Shown piece by piece: positions 8,715 to 12,277 of a DNA stretch of 12,277 nt. Position numbers and translations under genes: made by a program. The DNA comes from JBEKCP01 sp050014815. GTDB lineage: Bacteria; Planctomycetota; Planctomycetia; Pirellulales; Thermoguttaceae. The notes beneath the pieces are model-generated. The model was not told the DNA's origin. It saw only the letters and a program-made list of their open reading frames with translations, and made no database searches. The stretch lies in contig JBEKCP010000105.1 of assembly GCA_050014815.1 (NCBI GenBank), positions 1-12,277 of the forward strand, written 5' to 3'. How positions within the stretch are numbered: the stretch's first letter is position 1; each line of letters begins with the position of its first letter.

Positions 8715-8739
8715 CCTCACATACGCAAGAAGATATCCT
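8711..8739 (+). promoter_or_regulatory. Candidate promoter of the toxin-antitoxin operon
   Basis: TTGACC (8711-8716) and TATCCT (8734-8739) are 17 nt apart. The -35 box overlaps the TGA stop of thiE (8712-8714). Transcription would start near 8746, about 31 nt before the antitoxin ATG, so the pair can be expressed independently of thiE. Confidence 0.45.
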
Positions 8740-8776
8740 TAAAGCGGCGAGCGTGAACCGACATAAAGGCAGCTAT

Positions 8777-8977
8777 ATGACACGGGTCGAACAACTTGAA
8801 GAGGCCGTCGATTCGCTGGCGGCCGAGGAATACCGGCAGTTCCGCAACTGGTTCTTCGAGCGTGATTGGGCCGAGTGGGACCGGCAGATCGAAGCGGATT
8901 CGGCCGCCGGCAAGCTGGATTTTCTTTTCAGCGAGGCCGAGGAGGAAAAACGGCAGGGGAGGCTTCGCCCCTTGTGA
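8777..8977 (+). CDS. Small antitoxin of a type II toxin-antitoxin pair
   Basis: The 66-aa acidic protein (MTRVEQLEEAVDSLAAEEYR, then FRNWFFERDWAEWDRQIEAD, ending in EEKRQGRLRPL) looks like the short antitoxins that precede RelE/ParE-type toxins: a helical N-terminus reading VEQLEEAVxxLxxEEY and a toxin-wrapping tail with KLDFLFSEAEEEK. No ribbon-helix-helix or helix-turn-helix is evident, so self-repression is not obvious. The ATG has a weak AAGG about 7 nt upstream. The same frame is open through most of thiE, which hides the gene. Its TGA overlaps the toxin's GTG by three bases. Confidence 0.85.
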   Translation: MTRVEQLEEAVDSLAAEEYRQFRNWFFERDWAEWDRQIEADSAAGKLDFLFSEAEEEKRQGRLRPL

Positions 8978-9228
8978 AGCATCGGACGACAAAGCGATTC
9001 TGGGATCTCTATCTGGCACTGCCCAAGAATATCCGTCGGTTAGCGGACAAGAACTTCGATCTGTTGAAGAAGGATTCCAGCCACCCCTCCTTGCATTTCA
9101 AAAAAGCCGGCGAGCTCTGGTCTGCCAGGGTCGGCTCCTCTCATCGGACATTGGCAGTTCCGGACGGCGACGGCTTTATCTGGGTTTGGATCGGGGCGCA
9201 TGACGAATATGATCGCCTGATTTCTTAA
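8974..9228 (+). CDS. RelE/ParE-like toxin
   Basis: The 84-aa product begins (GTG start) MKHRTTKRFWDLYLALPKNI, continues LHFKKAGELWSARVGSSHRT and ends FIWVWIGAHDEYDRLIS. This is the compact RelE/ParE fold: basic N-terminal helices, the SARVG...HRTLAV strand pair with conserved Arg (52 and 58) and a final IGxHDEYDRL segment. RelE-type toxins cut mRNA in the ribosome and ParE-type toxins poison gyrase; the sequence does not decide between them. The GTG at 8974 overlaps the antitoxin stop (GTGA), GGGGAGG lies 11 nt upstream, and it places the family's KHRTT start at the N-terminus. An upstream in-frame ATG at 8866 would run far into the antitoxin gene and is rejected. Confidence 0.88.
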   Translation: MKHRTTKRFWDLYLALPKNIRRLADKNFDLLKKDSSHPSLHFKKAGELWSARVGSSHRTLAVPDGDGFIWVWIGAHDEYDRLIS

Positions 9229-10071
9229 GGGATCAGGAGGATCGAAGCGGAAAAAAACGCAGGACGGGACACATGGCTAATTATTGGCGGGGCTGGAGGA
9301 ACCCGGTTACGATTGAAATTCCTGGCAGTTCAAGGAGTGCGTCGTGAAATACGAAATGGGACTGTCCCCTTCTGCCGCTCAGTTCGACCGGCGAAACTGC
9401 CAAATCCGGCCGCAGCTTCGTCCCTGGTTGCCGGAGAGAAGAGGGCAACGACGCGGCATCCGGGGAAAGCATGAGCGTATAAACGTGCTGCTGGCCGCCG
9501 GCCGCCCCGACCTTCTTGACGCCCGAGTCGTGGCCGCCGTTCCCGGTCCGCGCCGTTGCCAAGGCCCTTGGCGTCGATTCTGGCAAAGGGCACGTCAAAA
9601 GACACCATGACCGCCGTGCGCAGCCGCCTATGGGCCTCTGGCGCAACGGGGCGGGGTCAGTGCGGTGTTGCCGTTGTGATTTCCGTTCCGATGAATCGAG
9701 AAGGTCAACTTGTGCGCGCCAGCCAGATTGGCAAGGGTGACGCGGCCCCTATCACGGCCGCCATGACGGCAACGGCCGTTGCGACCGTGCCGCCGAAAAG
9801 AAAACCGGCCGAACGTCCAAGCGTTCGGCCGTGTGGTTGGGGCCGCCGGGCAGTCGCTGCTATCCTACGCTCGGCATCCGTCCGGTCAAGCCCGTCGCCT
9901 TGAACGTCCGGCCGACACGGGCCGATGTGACCTTGCGGCTTTGCGGGAAGAAGGTTCGGAGACTGTCGCCCCGGACCACAGGAGTCGCTGGAGATCGGCA
10001 GGACGATCTTTCGGCTGCCCTTTTCCAAGATCGGCGAGAGTTTGCGGCTCTGGCCGACAAATCGAGGAGGT
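9229..10071. other. Stretch without an intact gene, possible decayed sequence
   Basis: No open frame here shows a recognisable protein. A short GGGACTGTCCC hairpin (9358-9368) resembles a planctomycete intergenic repeat. Short protein-like segments occur in changing frames: minus strand near 9570-9605 (MVSFDVPFARIDAKGLG) and 9470-9530 (GGQQHVYTLMLSPDA), plus strand near 9855-9960 (LGIRPVKPVALNVRPTR) and 9965-10060 (ESLEIGRTIFRLPFSKIGES). They may be remnants of one or more genes, but I cannot identify any of them. A strong terminator (9796-9831) faces the minus strand. Confidence 0.45.
9796..9831 (-). terminator. Intrinsic terminator on the minus strand
   Basis: CGGCCGAACG (9806-9815) and CGTTCGGCCG (9822-9831) form a perfect 10-bp stem with a 6-nt loop. 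On the minus strand it is followed by GTTTTCTTTT (9805-9796). It is the clearest terminator in the window. It would end a transcript coming from above 9831; the only candidate gene is the broken membrane gene at 10072-10417, whose stop lies about 240 nt upstream. Confidence 0.75.
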
Positions 10072-10417
10072 CTAGCGGGTCGATGCCTGACGCATCGGAA
10101 ACGCCGCTTCTTGCTTGGCGATTGACCGCTTTTGTGCAAGGTAGTTGAAGAACGCCAAGAACGGCACAAAAACCAATCCGTAACTCAACATTCCCCACGT
10201 CAAAATTGAACCGGAGGAACCGAGCCAAGAGCATCCTTGCACTCTCTGGTGCGCAGGATACCCGGTGTTCGGCCTGGACGAAGAAAACCAGGAAGCCGTG
10301 GTAGGTATGATAGACGAATTGGACATCTCCGGGCACGGGAAGCTCGTGTACTTCGATTCCCGCGTATCGCTTGGCAAGAGGCCCGAACATCTTGCCGCCA
10401 ACGAATGAAAAGTGCAT
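10072..10417 (-). pseudogene. Small membrane-protein gene with a single-base frameshift
   Basis: Reading from the ATG at 10417 gives MHFSFVGGKMFGPLAKRYAG, then VHELPVPGDVQFVYHTYHGF and on to ARFLRFN (residue 71). The frame then becomes implausible at a run of four T (minus strand of 10202-10205). Removing one T continues it as LTWGMLSYGLVFVPFLAFFN, then YLAQKRSIAKQEAAF, to a TAG at 10072. The corrected product is 114 aa with one membrane helix (about 73-95), a positively charged cytoplasmic end and a soluble N-terminal half. I do not recognise the family. The break may be a recent mutation, a sequencing or assembly error in a homopolymer, or less likely programmed frameshifting. Part of a longer ancestral gene may lie upstream. 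Confidence 0.6.
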
Positions 10418-10639
10418 GAGCCGATCCCCGAACCTTGGTCAATTTGGCCGTTGCCCCTCAATTCCAGTCCTTGCCATTCGGTCCGGCAATCGCGGGGTCC
10501 ACCTCGGATCGACACGGAGATAGGTTTCGGCGAAAAATGCCGCCGGCATCCGTGAATTGATCGCCTACAACCTCCCCGCCGACATTCCAGGTACAATGGG
10601 GGACGCTCGCCAACATCCCGAGAACCCACGAGGTCAGCC
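10418..10639. other. Divergent intergenic region
   Basis: This 222-nt gap separates the broken membrane gene from the intact one at 10640. A 36-codon frame on the minus strand (10439-10549, MPAAFFAETYLRVDPRWTPR...) has no close ribosome site and no recognisable family, so it is not called. The plus-strand -10-like TACAAT is listed separately. Confidence 0.4.
10587..10597 (+). promoter_or_regulatory. -10-like element CCAGGTACAAT before the membrane-protein gene
   Basis: TACAAT (10592-10597) lies 42 nt before the ATG at 10640, and the 11-mer CCAGGTACAAT recurs exactly at 12085-12095 before the next plus-strand gene. No convincing -35 box stands at 16-18 nt, so this would be an extended -10 or alternative-sigma promoter. 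Confidence 0.4.
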
Positions 10640-11764
10640 ATGAAGAAGGGCATCAGCATCGCTCTGATACTGTTCGGTCTGCTCTTCACGTTTTCATCAA
10701 GCATGAACGCAAAACGGGCACCGAACTTGAGCTTCTTGATAGGAACCTACCTTCCCGGCCTCGTCTGCCTGGCGATTGGCGTTGCACTTCGCCGAGACAA
10801 GAAGCTGCCTACCACTGCCGAAACAGAGGCCCCGCTCACGGCCCTGCAAATCCGCCGCAGATCAATCGCCGAAATGGGCGTAGTCGGCGGAATCGTGCTG
10901 ATGTTGATGGGAAGCGGCCTATCACAGCAGAGCCGTGAGCTATTTCTGTTCGGGGTGGCGGTTTCGCTAGGCGGATGGGGTCTGATGATTTGGGGTGCCG
11001 GCAATTACATGAAGTGGAAGGGCTACTCGGCATGGCTTGGCCTCCTCGGGCTGCTCTTATTGCCGGGCCTAATCATTCTGGCTTGTTTCCCCAATAAGAT
11101 GAAAGGCATCGGCGAGCTACCGCCAACTGGCGCTAAGAAGACTCGCTCGGTCGTGGTCGTTGCCGTCGTTGCCTTATTGTTGTTGCTTGCGTTGCCCGTG
11201 GCCGCCTTCCTCGCGCTGCCGTTCTTTGTCTCACGCCTTCCGCACGCGCAGGTGAATGACGCATGGGCGACGGTTTCCACCGATCCGCCCAAGTTCACCG
11301 TCGAAATGCCGGGAACCCCCAAGAGGCAGGTCTTCTCGCAACAAAGTCCAGACGGTAAAGTGACCGTCACGACCATTACGTATGAATCGGGCGATGGAAT
11401 CGCCACGTACACGGCCGGTTTCGCGCCATCTCGTCCCGATCTTGCCAACGCTCAAGATGAAGCCGAAGTCGCCAAGGCCCTCGACAGCGGACTGGATGCT
11501 TACGCGGCACATGTGACGGGGCAAGTTCTCTATCGAAAGACCATCCCGTTCGGCAATTATGTTGGGCGCGAGCAGACCGTGGAGTTCAACCCGGGCGCAA
11601 GAAATCGTGCGGGTCAGCCGATCACCGGGATGGCGGTCTGCAAGACTTTCTTCGTCCGCGATTCAATTCTGGTGTTTATGGTTATCTTGGACAAGAGCGA
11701 CAAGGACCGTCCAGGAATGGACGTGAGAATGGCCCGCTTCTTCGATTCTCTCCAGGTAGAGTAG
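10640..11764 (+). CDS. Multi-pass membrane protein with C-terminal soluble domain, unknown function
   Basis: The 374-aa product has six predicted membrane helices at about 5-22, 32-50, 78-95, 101-119, 128-150 and 170-197, followed by a soluble domain (about 205-374). The first helix after MKKGIS could serve as an uncleaved signal. The soluble part reads DAWATVSTDPPKFTVEMPGTPKRQV and ends CKTFFVRDSILVFMVILDKSDKDR...FFDSLQV. This 'f-V-mPGtP...' opening and '...v.D..v.....D' ending resemble the alpha/beta domain of PsbP-like or planctomycete lipoprotein-like proteins, but I cannot assign a family. The ATG is supported by GAGG (10630-10633) with a 6-nt spacing. The gene stands alone, divergent from the broken membrane gene. 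Existence is confident, function unknown. Confidence 0.9.
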   Translation: MKKGISIALILFGLLFTFSSSMNAKRAPNLSFLIGTYLPGLVCLAIGVALRRDKKLPTTAETEAPLTALQIRRRSIAEMGVVGGIVLMLMGSGLSQQSRELFLFGVAVSLGGWGLMIWGAGNYMKWKGYSAWLGLLGLLLLPGLIILACFPNKMKGIGELPPTGAKKTRSVVVVAVVALLLLLALPVAAFLALPFFVSRLPHAQVNDAWATVSTDPPKFTVEMPGTPKRQVFSQQSPDGKVTVTTITYESGDGIATYTAGFAPSRPDLANAQDEAEVAKALDSGLDAYAAHVTGQVLYRKTIPFGNYVGREQTVEFNPGARNRAGQPITGMAVCKTFFVRDSILVFMVILDKSDKDRPGMDVRMARFFDSLQVE

Positions 11765-12101
11765 CCGGCCGGCCAGCCGGATGGCTGGTTAGTGGTTCGC
11801 GGGCAACCGTCCCCCTGTGGGATGCCTGCACCTTCTCGCAACCCAATGCCAAGACGGGAAGGCCCTGTGCCGAGAAGGGCCGAAAAATCGAGAAGGTCAA
11901 TCGCCCACGCCCTGGCTTGTCGGCTCTTGCCCCACTGGGCCGCCTTGCTTACGTCGGCCGGCAGGCTTGACTATTCGACACCAACCCCGTCTAATACCGC
12001 GGTGGGGTATGATGAACGACGTGGCCGCCCTCACCGCTCGAATCTGCCTCTAGGATGGCTCCCCTCTGGAATCCCTGGCGACCGCCAGGTACAATCAGTT
12101 T
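11765..12101. other. Intergenic stretch, no gene seen
   Basis: Immediately after the upstream stop, CCAGCC (11773-11778) and GGCTGG (11783-11788) can form a 6-bp stem around GGAT, with only two T after it, so it is a weak terminator at best. A 15-mer AATCGAGAAGGTCAA (11886-11900) is shared with 9694-9708. Near 11996-12003 lies the 8-bp palindrome ACCGCGGT. No open frame looks like a protein. Confidence 0.5.
12085..12095 (+). promoter_or_regulatory. -10-like element CCAGGTACAAT directly before an ATG
   Basis: TACAAT (12090-12095) ends 6 nt before the ATG at 12102. A transcript starting at the usual distance from a -10 box would begin at or next to that ATG, which suggests leaderless mRNA. The same 11-mer precedes the gene at 10640. 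Confidence 0.45.
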
Positions 12102-12277
12102 ATGAGCATGGAAACCCAGGAACTGATTAGGATTTGCGAGTCGCTGCCTGACGACAAGCGCGCCGAGGTCGCTGATTTCGCCCGATTCCTTCTGGCCCGG
12201 GAGGATGATGAGCGGTGGGAGCAGTTGGTCGCCTCCGGCCAGCGCCGCCCCAAGCTCGATGCCTTCCTGCGTCAATC
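12102..12277 (+). CDS. Antitoxin-like protein (DUF2281/VapB-type), partial at window end
   Basis: The frame starts MSMETQELIRICESLPDDKR, continues AEVADFARFLLAREDDERWE and runs off the window after LDAFLRQS (58 codons visible). The pattern 'LPDDKRAEVADFARFLL' plus an acidic linker and a basic end is typical of short DUF2281-like antitoxins that are normally followed by a toxin such as a PIN-domain or RelE protein; that partner would lie outside the window. Two ATGs (12102, 12108) are possible. No Shine-Dalgarno sequence precedes either, and the TACAAT box is so close that the first ATG may sit at the 5' end of the mRNA. The remaining length and the partner cannot be judged. Confidence 0.75.
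   Translation, partial: MSMETQELIRICESLPDDKRAEVADFARFLLAREDDERWEQLVASGQRRPKLDAFLRQ

Noticed and set aside
7766..8776. Long plus-strand frame leading into the antitoxin
   Set aside because: It is the thiE sequence in another frame; only the portion from the ATG at 8777 is supported.
9705..10169. 154-codon minus-strand frame as a gene
   Set aside because: It runs through the strong terminator hairpin, overlaps the end of the broken membrane gene in another frame and has no recognisable domain, although about 27 codons near 10040 look protein-like.
10439..10549. 36-codon minus-strand frame (MPAAFFAETYLRVDPRW...)
   Set aside because: It is too short, lacks a close ribosome site and has no known family; it could be a remnant but cannot be supported.

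Overview
The window is about 60% GC or more by eye and suggests a planctomycete (Pirellulales-like) chromosome. The lineage clues are a ClpC with a neighbouring small membrane/TPR gene, a fused ThiD2-ThiE enzyme, a Uma2-family nuclease, an 80-residue 'RPFxPFR...LTDGRTYEVRHPE' protein of a type I associate with planctomycetes, and intergenic repeats typical of these genomes. This is inferred from gene content and memory of such genomes; no marker gene fixes the taxon.

Layout. (1) 33-2084, minus: uvrB, the nucleotide-excision-repair helicase subunit. It is divergent from a ParD-like antitoxin gene (2304-2579, plus) with no visible toxin partner. The gap between them holds two back-to-back candidate promoters and a palindromic repeat placed over the uvrB ribosome binding site. 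(2) 2580-2746: a cluster of short repeats, one of which looks like the terminator of the next unit. (3) 7438 down to 2747, minus: a probable five-gene operon of membrane/TPR protein, clpC, an 80-aa conserved hypothetical, a Uma2-family nuclease and a nucleotidyltransferase-fold protein. It has a good promoter (TTGATT-N17-TACAAT), a 1-nt stop/start overlap at clpC and short spacers. (4) 7605-8714, plus: a bifunctional ThiD2-ThiE enzyme for the last steps of thiamine phosphate synthesis. (5) 8777-9228, plus: a two-gene toxin-antitoxin operon (small acidic antitoxin, RelE/ParE-like toxin) with a GTGA overlap; its candidate -35 box overlaps the thiE stop codon. (6) 9229-10071: no intact gene, but a strong intrinsic terminator for a minus-strand transcript. 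(7) 10072-10417, minus: a small membrane-protein gene broken by one extra base in a T run. (8) 10640-11764, plus: a six-helix membrane protein with a soluble C-terminal domain, not recognised. (9) 12102 to the window end: the start of an antitoxin-like gene that may be transcribed without a leader.

The left part combines housekeeping functions (DNA repair, ATP-dependent proteolysis, cofactor synthesis) with small accessory genes (three antitoxin-like genes, one toxin, a nucleotidyltransferase, a Uma2 nuclease). The right part is less dense and carries signs of decay. I saw no tRNA, rRNA, CRISPR array, insertion sequence or integrase, and no clearly new multi-gene system. The most informative leads are the repeat-built control elements (uvrB leader, operon terminator), the broken membrane gene with its terminator, and the predicted leaderless gene at the right edge.
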